DNA of 64,000 bases from Paractinoplanes durhamensis (GTDB lineage Bacteria; Actinomycetota; Actinomycetes; Mycobacteriales; Micromonosporaceae). A program made the translations under genes and the position numbers. The first letter of the stretch is position 1; the number at the start of each line of letters is the position of its first letter. The notes below the pieces were generated by a model. That model was not told the origin of the DNA. It saw nothing but the letters and a program-made list of their open reading frames with translations, and searched no databases. Where the stretch lies: positions 186,001 through 250,000 of the forward strand of contig NZ_BOML01000031.1 of assembly GCF_016862175.1 (NCBI RefSeq), given 5' to 3'. Positions 7,026 through 15,308 of the stretch are shown here, piece after piece.

Positions 7026-8387
7026 TCACTCGTGGGCGACCGCGTGCCGGCCGTGCAGTGCTGCCCGGTCGGCGGCGGCCCGGCCCGACGCCCAGCCCTG
7101 CCGATTGTTGATATTCGTCGTATGGTGCGTCAGCTGAGGGAACTGTTTCTCGAACGCTTCGCGTACCGCGTCGTCACGGGCCGCGAGCACCGGTAGCAGC
7201 TGGGCGCCGCCGGCCGAGCCGGCCGCTTCCTGGCCGACCTCGTCGGCCGCGGCGCTGAGCCGTTCACCGATCCGCGACGCGTACGCCGTCAGGAACGACT
7301 GCCGAAACGAGCGGGTGGTGTTACGCCCGTACTCGTCGGTGGTGGGTTTGGCCTGAGTCATCGCCCTGGTCGCCTGCACCAGCAGCGACGTGAACAGCAG
7401 TTCGGTGGCATCCAGATCCGCCGGGAAGCCGACGACGGTGGTGAAACCGAAGCGCTTCGCCCACACCGCCCGGCAACTGTTCGCCTCCGCGACGACCTGG
7501 AGCAGCAACGACTTCGGCGCCTCATACGGATTGTCGACGGCGACCCGGCGGGTGACCGGCTGGTCGCGTTCACCGGTCGCGGCCACCAGCAGGGCGTGGT
7601 CGATCCGGTGCCGGGCCATCAACTCCTGCGCCTTGGCCGTGAACGCGTCGGCCTCCTGCGGGAAGTCGGTAGACTCCGCCTTGGCCAGCAACGCCCGGAC
7701 CCGATCGAGCATCCGCTGGTCGACGTCCGTCGGCGCGGGCGCCGTGGCCGGCCGGGCATCGCCGGGAGCCGGGCCGACCACCTCGATCGCCGGCAGCGTC
7801 GCGAGCAGATGAAGCACGTCGATCAGCGCGGCGATCGAGGTGGCGCGGTCCAGACCCTGCCGGTCACCCCAGATCCTCACGTAATGGTCATCGTGGTCCC
7901 ACCAGACCCGTGCTTCGAGGATCGCCAGCTGTGACTGCCACCACGGGTCGACGGTGGCCATGGGATAGCCGCGCATCCGCGCCGCGATGGCATCGACCAT
8001 CAGCCGGCCATGACGTGCGCCGCATTCGCGGCGCGCCACCCGGACCAGTTCGGCCGGCTGCCAGCCGCGCCGCCACGCCTGCTCCACATCGTGCAGCAAC
8101 CGCGCCAGCAGGGCACGGTTGACGACCTGGATCCCGATTGCACCACCCGGCCCCGCGATCAACAGAGCATGACAACGGTCCAGCTCGGCGCTGTGTTCGC
8201 CATGCTGGGCGTGGATCGCCTGCTCGATGATCTGCTCCGCGAGCTCCAGCTGCGAGGGAACACGCGGTGTACCGAACAGGCCCAACGGATCATCGGCACC
8301 ACCCGCCGCCCGCTCGGACCTTCGGCGTTGCGCCGCGTCCGCCGTCTTCCGCTTGGCCTTGTGCCGTTCGCGACTGTTCTTACCCAC
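7026..8387 (-). CDS. DUF2786 domain protein
   Basis: 453 residues from GTG 8387 (VGKNSRERHKAKRK), chosen over an upstream frame extension because GGCGGAG lies six bases before it and the basic N-terminus is typical. The DUF2786 core is DRVRALLAKAESTDFPQEAD followed by AFTAKAQELMARHRID near residue 255-290; the C-terminal half contains the linked DUF7168-like region with SFLTAYASRIGERL. The family recurs in actinobacterial accessory regions and phages; function is unknown and no catalytic motif is visible. Only small gaps separate it from neighbours, with UPF0158 on the same strand upstream. Confidence 0.8.
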   Translation of the reverse strand: MGKNSRERHKAKRKTADAAQRRRSERAAGGADDPLGLFGTPRVPSQLELAEQIIEQAIHAQHGEHSAELDRCHALLIAGPGGAIGIQVVNRALLARLLHDVEQAWRRGWQPAELVRVARRECGARHGRLMVDAIAARMRGYPMATVDPWWQSQLAILEARVWWDHDDHYVRIWGDRQGLDRATSIAALIDVLHLLATLPAIEVVGPAPGDARPATAPAPTDVDQRMLDRVRALLAKAESTDFPQEADAFTAKAQELMARHRIDHALLVAATGERDQPVTRRVAVDNPYEAPKSLLLQVVAEANSCRAVWAKRFGFTTVVGFPADLDATELLFTSLLVQATRAMTQAKPTTDEYGRNTTRSFRQSFLTAYASRIGERLSAAADEVGQEAAGSAGGAQLLPVLAARDDAVREAFEKQFPQLTHHTTNINNRQGWASGRAAADRAALHGRHAVAHE

Positions 8388-8473
8388 TGATCTCCGCCCG
8401 ATCTGGTCCCGGCAAGCCGCCAACGCTACCAACCCGACAACCTCGCGGACGCACCCGTTAGGGGGGATCGGCC

Positions 8474-8947
8474 TCAGGGCACAGCCGGATCGGGATGCTC
8501 TGCCCGGAAGCGGTCCGCGGCGTCGTGGCTGATCAGCGAAGCGTCGAACAGCCAGTCGACCGCCCGGCGTGCGGCTCGGGCGTCACGGAACGCATACCAG
8601 GCCGGTAACAGGTGCGGGTACTCCTCGTGAAGTTCGTCCTTGAACCGGCGGAACGCACCGCGGCCGTTGATCGCGCGGGCGAGCCGGCGGGCCGCTTGGT
8701 CATCGCTGACCAACTCGGTGAAGTCGGCCATGTCCTCATGCCAGACGTACGAGGGCAGGGGGCGGATCGCGACGAGGTCCAGGTCGTCCAGGTCGACCGG
8801 GGTCTTGCCGTCGATGCCGCCGTCACGGGTCCACAGCATCATCTCCCCGGTCTCCGGGTCGACCAGGTGCAGGTGCTCGTCGTAGACGTTCTGATCCGAC
8901 AACGCGAACGCGATCTCGTCAAGATCAAACTTGTCGATCTCCAGCAT
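8474..8947 (-). CDS. UPF0158 family protein
   Basis: 157 residues from ATG 8947, preferred because TTGGAG lies six bases upstream; a GTG at 9004 would add 19 residues. The protein shows the family pattern: FDLDEIAFALSD near the start, a WTRDGG turn, IRPLPSYVWHEDMADF, and the closing helical RRAVDWLFDASLI. Acidic and soluble. The UPF0158 fold has no proven activity. Same strand as the DUF2786 gene downstream (86-base gap), possibly co-transcribed. Confidence 0.75.
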   Translation of the reverse strand: MLEIDKFDLDEIAFALSDQNVYDEHLHLVDPETGEMMLWTRDGGIDGKTPVDLDDLDLVAIRPLPSYVWHEDMADFTELVSDDQAARRLARAINGRGAFRRFKDELHEEYPHLLPAWYAFRDARAARRAVDWLFDASLISHDAADRFRAEHPDPAVP

Positions 8948-9060
8948 GGCCCGCTCCAACCGATCCGGTATGCGCCCGAGCGTATCGGCACCGTATCTAG
9001 CCACGGCCGCCCAGTGGGTGCGCTGCTGCTGCGGTTCCGACTCGCACGAAGCTCTACCTC

Positions 9061-9370
9061 ACCAGTCCTCGAGACAATCGGAGGTGTCACGGCATGGGCG
9101 GAGCGACATGGTGTTCGCCTTCGGGTGCGTCACCGGCCTGCGGGCCGGCTGGAGACCAATCGCACCTACGAGCTGCAGACGCCGCATTCACGCGTGTACC
9201 GGACCAACCACGGCACGGGTTTGATCGACTACTACGCCACCATCGACCGCAGCAACGGTGTGCCCCTCAGGGAGGCGATGTACCGGGTCAAGCGGGCCAC
9301 GCTCGAAAGCGCCTGGATCGCCTCGGCGCCTACCCCGAGTATGCCGAGGATGCTGCTCACATTCGCATGA
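9061..9370 (+). other. Unidentified open frame, possible gene fragment
   Basis: The plus frame ending at TGA 9368-9370 has some protein character (segments VTAWAERHGVRLRVRHR, HSRVYRTNHGTGLIDYYATI, PLREAMYRVKRATLESAW) but no credible start, and I recognise no family. The rest of the interval up to 9672 shows no convincing gene on either strand. Likely decayed accessory DNA. Confidence 0.25.
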
Positions 9371-9672
9371 GCAGCCAATATTTCAGCTCAACGCGCTGTC
9401 GACCGATCGGCATCGCACCGGTCAGCGGCAATCATCGTCCGGCGCTCCCCACATCCGCTAGCCATGCGGGCCACTACCAGGACAAACGAAGTAATGCAGG
9501 CGAGCGCACCGGCCTCGCCTTCCGACGCGCCGGACACCAGGCGCGGACTTCCCAGAGGCCCACCGCTCGCCACCCTCACCATCGCCGTCGAGCCCTGTTC
9601 GGCTCGGTGCCGGACGACGACGGGGCCTCTGACATTCCCACCGCCGGACGAATCGGCCAACCAACAACCGGG

Positions 9673-10003
9673 TCAGGCGACCCGCAAAGTCAGCGGCCCG
9701 CGGGAGACAACTATAGAAACCTCGCCGCCGAGCGCCTCGGCGTACGCGCGCAGCGTGTCCAGGCTGTCGACCTGGCCATGCTCGATCTGCGAGATCCGGG
9801 CCTGGCTCACCCCAAGAGTCGTCGCTACCTCGGCCTGGGTTAGCCCGGCCGACTTGCGCATCTCCGCCAGCTCATGCCCCCCGGATACGGCCGAGGTTCT
9901 CGGCTCGAATCGCCGCTCGCTGCTCCCCCGCCTCGTCACTGGCCAGCCACGGCTGGCGGGCCACCGCCTCGGCCTTCACTTCGCTCCACCGACGCCCGGT
10001 CAT
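9673..10003 (-). pseudogene. HigA-like XRE antitoxin with a +1 frameshift
   Basis: ATG 10003 with AAGGAGGGG two bases upstream begins MTGRRWSEVKAEAVARQPWL and reads to a stop after IRAENLGRIRGA. In the next frame the protein continues as HELAEMRKSAGLTQAEVATT, then GVSQARISQIEHGQVDSLDT and the tail SIVVSRGPLTLRVA, a standard HTH_XRE antitoxin. Removing one base from the run of six C (plus strand 9877-9882) would restore about 109 residues, the usual length. It overlaps the toxin stop as ATGA. A shorter 88-codon frame from 9939 is open but has an unnatural N-terminus. Confidence 0.65.
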
Positions 10004-10286
10004 GGCCCCTCCTTGTTCTTACGCTCGACCGCGTACTGCTCGTACCGCTCCTCCGCAACGGGGATGTTCTCCCGATACCAGCGGTTCCACTGGCCCGCCT
10101 TGTCCCCAGCAACCAGGATCACCGCTTCCCGCTCGACGTCGAAGACGAAAGCAGGCGGATCTCCGACCGCCCGGCGGAGCCAGGCCGCAGCTCCTTCAGG
10201 TTGTGCAGCCGGCTGCCGTGAATGCGGTCGACCAGCGGCCTGCCAAGACCCGGACCGGCCTCTGCCAGGTGGTCAATCGCCTCCAT
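10000..10286 (-). pseudogene. RelE/HigB-like toxin remnant, N-terminus missing and frameshifted
   Basis: From [20 protein letters not shown] the minus strand reads a HigB-like toxin: RIHGSRLHNLKELRPG then SEIRLL. The frame breaks near 10147-10152, and the partner frame continues FVFDVEREAVILVAGDKAGQ, WNRWYRENIPVAEERYEQY and KNKEGP-stop. One extra T would restore the family pattern. The N-terminal half of the toxin is absent: upstream sequence belongs to the truncated hydrolase (10273-10854). The toxin is therefore dead. Confidence 0.6.
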
Positions 10287-10854
10287 GCCGAAGACCGAAC
10301 TTGCCCAGGACCACGCACCCGAACCGGTCGGTCATCGCGGCCACCAGCGCCAGGCCGAACCGCGCCCCCATGGACATGCCCAGATAGCCGAGCCGGCCGG
10401 AGTCGACCCCGCCGGAGGTGGCAACGGCGTCCACGGCGGCCCGCCAGTCGTCGATCATCCGGTCGAGGACCACCTCGATCCCCAGCTCGGCGATCTGGGC
10501 CTGATACTGCTCGGCCGGTACCGGGGCCGGCACCCGCTCGCCGTGGTACGGGCCGTCGATCGCGACCGCGGCGAATCCGGCCTGAGCGACGAACCAGCGG
10601 GCATGCTCGAGCACCCGGACACTTCGCTTGTGCCCGCTGCCGCCGTGACCCAACAGCACCAGCGGCACCGGGGCGGACCCCGACGGCGGCAGCCACAGCA
10701 CACCCGGAACACGGCGGCCCGGCAGCGTGACGCGAAATGATCGCTCGACGACGCCATCGATCTCTTGGCCGTCAAGCCACTCGATATCCGGCTGCACGAC
10801 ACCATCCAACCAGCCGATCGACGGCGCCGCTGTCCGGCCCGCACGGGGAACCAC
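10273..10854 (-). pseudogene. Alpha/beta hydrolase truncated at its C-terminus
   Basis: The frame from GTG 10854 shows a dienelactone-hydrolase/esterase-like fold: [15 protein letters not shown] (oxyanion region), an [12 protein letters not shown] strand, and the nucleophile elbow [14 protein letters not shown] with Ser. It ends soon after [12 protein letters not shown], where sequence of the toxin remnant begins in another frame. The strands bearing the catalytic Asp and His are missing, so it cannot be active. About 190 residues remain of an expected 250 or so. Confidence 0.6.
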
Positions 10855-10953
10855 CGTCGGTGATCATCGGCTTGTCCCGTTGCGAGCGACTCGCCAGATC
10901 CGGAGACAGATGCGCGTCAGTAGTGCGGGCTGACCCGGCTACGGTGTCGGGTT

Positions 10954-11135
10954 GTGGGAGCCCAGTTCGATCTTCATGTCGAGCTTGCCCGAGGCCTGAG
11001 GGATGCCGTCGGCGCGTGGCGGTTCATCCGCCTGTTCGCTGCCCAGTACGCGAGCCCGATCGTGGTCGGCGACGGCTGGGACGACGCCGACTTGCGGGAG
11101 GCGGAGGCGCGGCTGGGTTCCCGTTACCGGCGGCC
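10954..11135 (+). pseudogene. N-terminal fragment of an SMI1/KNR4 (SUKH)-like protein
   Basis: From GTG 10954 (a TACGGT-like -10 just upstream suggests a leaderless start) the frame reads RFIRLFAAQYASPIVVGDGW then DDADLREAEARLGSR. The E-x-RLG pattern is the start of SUKH domains, used as immunity proteins. Past about 11135 protein character is lost and toxin-antitoxin scar sequence follows on the other strand. Family call is tentative. Confidence 0.4.
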
Positions 11136-11150
11136 ATGCGGACGGCATAC

Positions 11151-11205
11151 GCATCTCGGCCAGCTCATGCCGGGATGTTCTCCCGGTACCAACCGTGTTC
11201 CCGCA
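11151..11205 (-). pseudogene. Scar of a second HigBA-like toxin-antitoxin pair
   Basis: On the minus strand REHGWYRENIPA-stop matches the toxin tail RWYRENIPV at about 10050-10090. It runs directly into sequence encoding HELAEMR, the antitoxin motif found at about 9860. The stretch between them in the other copy (toxin C-terminus plus antitoxin N-terminus) is deleted. Only about 55 bases survive. Confidence 0.4.
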
Positions 11206-11585
11206 AGCGGTACCTCGGCTTTACGCCCACGGCTGGGTGACGACTGCGGCAGGCAGCAGCGCGGCCAACCACCCGGCCGCCACCCGCAGCGCGCGCCGCG
11301 GGTCGCGGCGGCGAAGCAGCCGCGACCTCGGTAACCTGCTCTGGGGTCCGGGAACGAAGATGCTCCGCCACGGCTCGGGCGGCGAACGCTGCCGCTCCGG
11401 AACGGCCGTTGCCTCCGCCAACAACCTTGGCAAGTAGGAAGTGCTCACCGGGGAGCAGGGCAATCGGCTAACGGAAGCTGTCACCCCGGACGAGAGCGGT
11501 GACCATGCTCCGACGTAACGGGCGAGATACCATAAGACACATTACCAACTGATCGGTAACCGGCCGATTAACCTGCATATATAGA
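11206..11585. other. Gene-free stretch
   Basis: No supported gene on either strand. A minus-strand segment near 11290-11420 has Ala/Arg-rich protein-like composition (AAEHLRSRTPEQVTEV-like in one frame) that may be a relic. Near 11552-11575 an imperfect repeat of GATCGGTAACC/GGCCGATTAACC is visible; its role is unclear. Confidence 0.3.
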
Positions 11586-11629
11586 TGGTGGGCGATACTT
11601 GGACCTAACCAGTGACCACTTCCGTGTCA
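11586..11629 (-). repeat. Partial duplicate of the tRNA-Val 3' end, attachment-site remnant
   Basis: About 40 of 44 bases match 15221-15264, the CCA end, T arm and anticodon-arm side of the intact tRNA-Val(GAC). The T-loop bases are altered, so it is not a functional tRNA end. Such duplicated tRNA 3' ends mark integrative elements inserted by tyrosine integrases (established principle). Here it would be the distal attachment site of an old element that ends at 15221. Confidence 0.65.
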
Positions 11630-11762
11630 GCATTGGACAGCGGCAGCTTCTGGTAACGGTCGAATGGGACCTCTTCAGTTACTGTGGGAGCAAAACTGTT
11701 CCCACAAACGCAAGATCACAGTCCAGAACAGACGCTGATCAAGGCGCTGACCAGCGGATATG

Positions 11763-11854
11763 GTGGACCGTACTTGGCAGAATCCGAACCGCATACCCGC
11801 AGCTCAGGGGCCAGTTGTGACGCTACCAGCCGTACGCCGACGCAACACCTGACC
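11763..11854 (+). repeat. 92-bp dispersed direct repeat, copy 3 of 3
   Basis: Same block and orientation as at 484-575 and 3587-3678. It sits 133 bases inside the tRNA-Val-derived boundary at 11629. Confidence 0.8.
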
Positions 11855-12413
11855 AGCCCAACGCCGGTCACCGGGCAGCGCCGCCAGACTGATCCGATGC
11901 TCGAACAGCGACGGTGCAGCGAGCCCTGCCGCCCGGCCACCATGACGGGTGTACTGCGCTGCGCTCCGACGCCCAAGGCCGCGGCGGGACTCTCGAAATG
12001 GTGCGGCTACCACGAGGCTAGCGGGGACTCGGCGCGCATGGTCGTACTGTGATCTTGAGGTCCAGCTCGCCCTCCAGGACGCTTGCCAGGCGATGCAGCG
12101 GAGCAAGCGTGTGCGTGACCGCGTCGCCCGCCGGCCGCGAGTTCGCCGTCTCGCGTAGGGCCGCCCGCGTGGCAAGCCCGGCCTGGCCGATGCTCGAACC
12201 GGGCGAGGGCCTTACGTTGCTCAGTCGGATGCTCTCCGCTCGCGGATGGATCGGCCGATAAGTAGTCGGGGAGGAACGAGCCATCCGGGGGCAGGCCGCC
12301 ACCGCTTCGCTTGACGGCTGCCGTAGAGCCCTTACCCCGCCGGGTGGGCGTCGGCGAGTGCTGGACTCGACACGGCGCGGTCCTGTCGGCAGACCACTAC
12401 GCTGGAGGACCTC
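11855..12413. other. Gene-free stretch before the PAS gene
   Basis: No supported gene. Plus and minus frames are open but without start signals or recognisable domains. One minus segment near 12030-12230 (containing THTLAPLHRLASVLEGELDL in one frame) has some protein character and may be a relic. The PAS gene's ribosome-binding site GGAGGA is at its right end. Confidence 0.35.
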
Positions 12414-13802
12414 GTGCGTCACGCCCGCCCCGCCGTCACCGGACGAGAGAGCACGTTCCGGGTCAGTGACCTGTTCTTCTCCCGCACCGACGCCAAGGGC
12501 CGGATCCTGTCCTGCAACGAGGTGTTCGTCCGCGTCTCCGGCTACGCACGCGAGGAGCTGATCGGCGAGCCGCACAACATGGTCCGGCACCCGTGGATGC
12601 CCCGGTCGGTGTTCGCGCTCGTCTGGGACCGGCTCGCCGCCGGGCTCCAGATCAGCGCCTACACGGTGAACCTCGCCGCCGACGGCTCTTACTACTGGGT
12701 GCTCGCCTCGATCCGGCCCGTCACCGGCGGATACCTGTCGATCCGCCAGAAGCCGTGCCACCCCGAACTGTTCGCCGCCGTCCAGGCGATCTACACCGAC
12801 GTCCTCAACGCCGAGCGGGCCGCCGAGGCGGCCGGCGCGGCGGGCCCGGAAATCATCGCGGCGGGCACGGCCCAGCTCGGCGAACTGCTCACCGGTGCCG
12901 GGTTCGCCGGCTACGAGGCGTTCATGGGCCAACTCCTCCCGGCCGAGGTCGCCGCCCGCACCGAGGTGATGGAGGCTGCCCAAGAGCAGTTCCACGCGTC
13001 GGGCCGGCCCGACCGCCGCGGCGCCGCGCTGCAGGCCGCCGAACTCGGCCAGGAGTACGCCCGGGTCTCAGACTCGTTGCTGGCGCTCGTGCAACGGATC
13101 GACATGTTCGAGTCCCACGGCGCGCAGCTCGCCGACCAGTCCGCGTACGTCCGGGACCTTGCTCGCAAGATCTACCTCTTCTCGTTGCAGACGGCGTTGC
13201 TCGGTCACCAGCTCGGTGAGCGCGCCGCCGGGGTCTCCGCGGTCGCCGGGCTCGTCAAGGACGGCGTCGGCGGCATCCTCGCCGCCGCTGAACTGCTCAC
13301 CAACATCATCGACCGGATTCGCACCACCCTCGGTGCGCTCGCGTACTCCGTCGCCGCCTCGAAGCTCGAGGCCGACGCGTTGCGGACCTTCGTCACGGAA
13401 CTGATCCGCGACCAGGCCCCCGACCCGATCCTCATCGACGACCTGGGACTGCTGGCCGAAGGGATCTCGGACGACGTGCGGACCACCAGCCGGCTCCTCG
13501 GCGAGTTACGGGACCTGATGCCGCAGCTACGAACGCCGCTCGGCCAGCTGGACGCGTTGTTGCGGGAGATGGGCACCCTGACGTTCAACGGCCGGGTCGA
13601 ATGCAGCCGGATCGACGACGGGGCCGACGCCGTCAAACTGTTCGCCCAGATTCGCGGCCTCGTCCGGGAAGCAGCCAAACGACTGTCCGGGGTCGACAAC
13701 TTCTCCGAGATGATCGCGGCCGCCGCCCGGGAAGGACAGACGATCGACACGACCGTCCATGCACTGGTACGCCGGATCGCCGATACCCGCCGGTCCGCGT
13801 GA
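12414..13802 (+). CDS. Aer-like PAS-domain sensor protein, soluble
   Basis: 462 residues from GTG 12414 with GGAGGA upstream. Residues about 15-115 are a PAS domain of the Aer type: GRILSCNEVFVRVSGYAREE, then HNMVRHPWMPRSVFALVW, the signature of energy-taxis sensors that bind FAD. The remaining 340 residues are long Ala-rich helices with no transmembrane segment and no clear methyl-accepting signalling tip. It resembles a cytoplasmic redox sensor that would pair with a chemoreceptor-like partner; a chemoreceptor fragment lies 325 bases downstream. FAD binding and role are inferred. Confidence 0.7.
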   Translation: MRHARPAVTGRESTFRVSDLFFSRTDAKGRILSCNEVFVRVSGYAREELIGEPHNMVRHPWMPRSVFALVWDRLAAGLQISAYTVNLAADGSYYWVLASIRPVTGGYLSIRQKPCHPELFAAVQAIYTDVLNAERAAEAAGAAGPEIIAAGTAQLGELLTGAGFAGYEAFMGQLLPAEVAARTEVMEAAQEQFHASGRPDRRGAALQAAELGQEYARVSDSLLALVQRIDMFESHGAQLADQSAYVRDLARKIYLFSLQTALLGHQLGERAAGVSAVAGLVKDGVGGILAAAELLTNIIDRIRTTLGALAYSVAASKLEADALRTFVTELIRDQAPDPILIDDLGLLAEGISDDVRTTSRLLGELRDLMPQLRTPLGQLDALLREMGTLTFNGRVECSRIDDGADAVKLFAQIRGLVREAAKRLSGVDNFSEMIAAAAREGQTIDTTVHALVRRIADTRRSA

Positions 13803-14127
13803 CCACCGCTACGCGCCTGATCATCTGCGCATCGGAAGGAACAGTTCGACGGCATCAACCGCAGGAAACGGTCGCGACGGGACCGATCGCACCGCCTTCA
13901 TGGAGGCGCAATCAGCATGGCGCTCTTACCGGCATGACTGCCGTGGTCCGGAGAAATTCGCCGGTCCGTGCCCGCGCTGCCGCGTGGTTGGACGCAACCT
14001 CCGCTGCGCACACGATCTGACAGTGGCCGCACCGACGACAGCGGGCGCGGCCGGTCTCTTGGCCGTCGCGGCGAAGGCTGAAGCGGCCCAGGGCCTCCGC
14101 ACCGGGGCTGCGGCCAGAGCCGACTGT

Positions 14128-14404
14128 CAAGCAGGGGCGCTCGCAGGTCATCGTGGTGCTGATTGTCGGTATCCGGCTCGCGCTCGGCTTGGTGTTGTAT
14201 GCCGCTCGGCGCATTGTGGCGCCGCTGCGCCGAGTGTCCGCCACCGTCGACGCGATCGCCGGCGGGGACCTCACCGTGACCGCCGATGTGCATACCAGGG
14301 ACGAGGTCGGCGCCATGGCGATTGCCCTGCATGCGGCCAACACCCGCACCCAGGCCACCATCGGCGCGGTCGCGGACACCGCCAACACCCTCGTCTCAAG
14401 CTAA
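14128..14404 (+). pseudogene. Chemoreceptor (MCP) fragment: membrane segment plus HAMP
   Basis: The frame reads SQVIVVLIVGIRLALGLVLY (second membrane segment), AARRIVAPLRRVSATVDAIA (HAMP AS1), GDLTVTADVHTRDEVGAMA, and the start of the signalling domain, then stops at TAA 14402-14404. The sensor domain and nearly all of the methylation and CheA/CheW-binding region are gone, so it is a relic. It lies between the PAS sensor and an integrase fragment. Confidence 0.65.
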
Positions 14405-14430
14405 AGCCCTTGCTCGTAGCTCCTCCTTGC

Positions 14431-14692
14431 ACGAGATCGCCGGCACCCTCGAACTCGGACCACCCAAGACCCCGGCCGCCGTACGCAACATCCTGTTGCC
14501 GCCGTTCCTGGTTACCCGGCTCCGCGACCACCTCGACTCCCACGACCACACTCACGTCTTCGTCGGCGCCGAGGGCGGCCTCTACCGCCGCTCCAACTTC
14601 AGCCGCCGCTACTGGCGACCGGCCACCGACGGCAACCCCCGCCGCCTGATCGCACCGGTCGTGCCCGGCATGCACTTCCACGACCTGCGACC
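14431..14692 (+). pseudogene. C-terminal fragment of a tyrosine recombinase (phage integrase)
   Basis: In frame: LELGPPKTPAAVRNILLPPF, then LVTRLRDHLDSH, HVFVGAEGGLYRRSNFSRRY and the HFHDLR box that carries a conserved catalytic His and Arg. This order is typical of actinobacterial ICE/phage integrases. Sequence after HFHDLR (which should hold the last His and the nucleophile Tyr) is unrelated. The N-terminal half is also missing. It supports an integrative-element origin for this region. Confidence 0.65.
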
Positions 14693-14911
14693 GCGGTCAC
14701 GGCCGTCGCGAGACCCGCACCGTCAAAGCCGTCGCCGTCGGCACACTCGGAGAAGGTCATGCGTTCGTCTCCTCGGCGGCCCGGGAACCCTCCGACCCGT
14801 CTCAGTCTCCGTCTCATTCGTCTCTGTACGGCCATGTCCGGGAGTCAGGCTGCACGGGGATTCTCTCAGGTAGCGAACGTGATCGACCCGCCCCGGACGG
14901 CACTCCGCAGA

Positions 14912-14957
14912 CTTGGAAAGCGTGTTGGGGAAACCCCTCAGGCGTTCGAGTCTCGTA
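14912..14957 (+). repeat. tRNA-Ser(GGA) 3'-half fragment, attachment-site remnant
   Basis: CTTGGAAAGCGTGTTGGGG, then a variable arm closing with CCCCTCA, then GTTCGAGTCTCGT: this is the anticodon loop (GGA), variable arm and T arm of a bacterial serine tRNA. The acceptor stem and the 5' half are absent, so it is not a functional tRNA. With the integrase fragment 220 bases upstream it looks like a second attachment-site remnant. No full tRNA-Ser is in the window. Confidence 0.55.
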
Positions 14958-15183
14958 AAGCCCCAGTCGCCCTCCTCCGCCGGGACCTGCCCGAGCATGC
15001 GCTGTGTCGCCCGCTCTGGCTGCGACAGGACTAGCCGGCACCGGGCGGAAGCCGCGAGCCGGCACGGCACCACAGACGTGGCTCACACGTTGCTCAGCAG
15101 AGTGACAGCCCTGGACCGCGTCTTCGATGCACGGAGTTCCAGCATGGAGGGATAGTCACTCAGCTAGTCACTCAGCAACCAGA

Positions 15184-15216
15184 AGAGGCCATGTCCATCG
15201 TCTGGACATGGCCTCT
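15184..15216 (-). terminator. Strong hairpin terminator of the tRNA operon
   Basis: Perfect 14-bp stem (AGAGGCCATGTCCA with its complement) and a 5-base loop, starting 5 bases beyond the 3' end of tRNA-Val on the minus strand. A tandem 12-base repeat TAGTCACTCAGC lies just beyond it at about 15153-15176. Confidence 0.8.
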
Positions 15217-15220
15217 GAGC

Positions 15221-15295
15221 TGGTGGGCGATACTGGGATCGAACCAGTGACCTCTTCCGTGTCAAGGAAGCGCGCTCCCGCTGCGCCAATCGCCC
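15221..15295 (-). tRNA. tRNA-Val (anticodon GAC), CCA encoded
   Basis: 75 bases including an encoded CCA (15221-15223). The acceptor stem is GGGCGAT/ATCGCCC, the anticodon arm CTTCC-TTGACAC-GGAAG, the T loop GTTCGATCC. It is last of three tRNAs on the minus strand. Its 3' end is partly duplicated at 11586-11629, so it probably served as an integration site. Confidence 0.93.
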
Positions 15296-15308
15296 TTGGC
15301 TTTCGCCG

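Noticed and set aside
14599-14873. Continuation of the integrase after the HDLR box
   Set aside because: Frames past 14692 give Arg/Ser/Pro-rich sequence without the final His and Tyr motifs on either strand.
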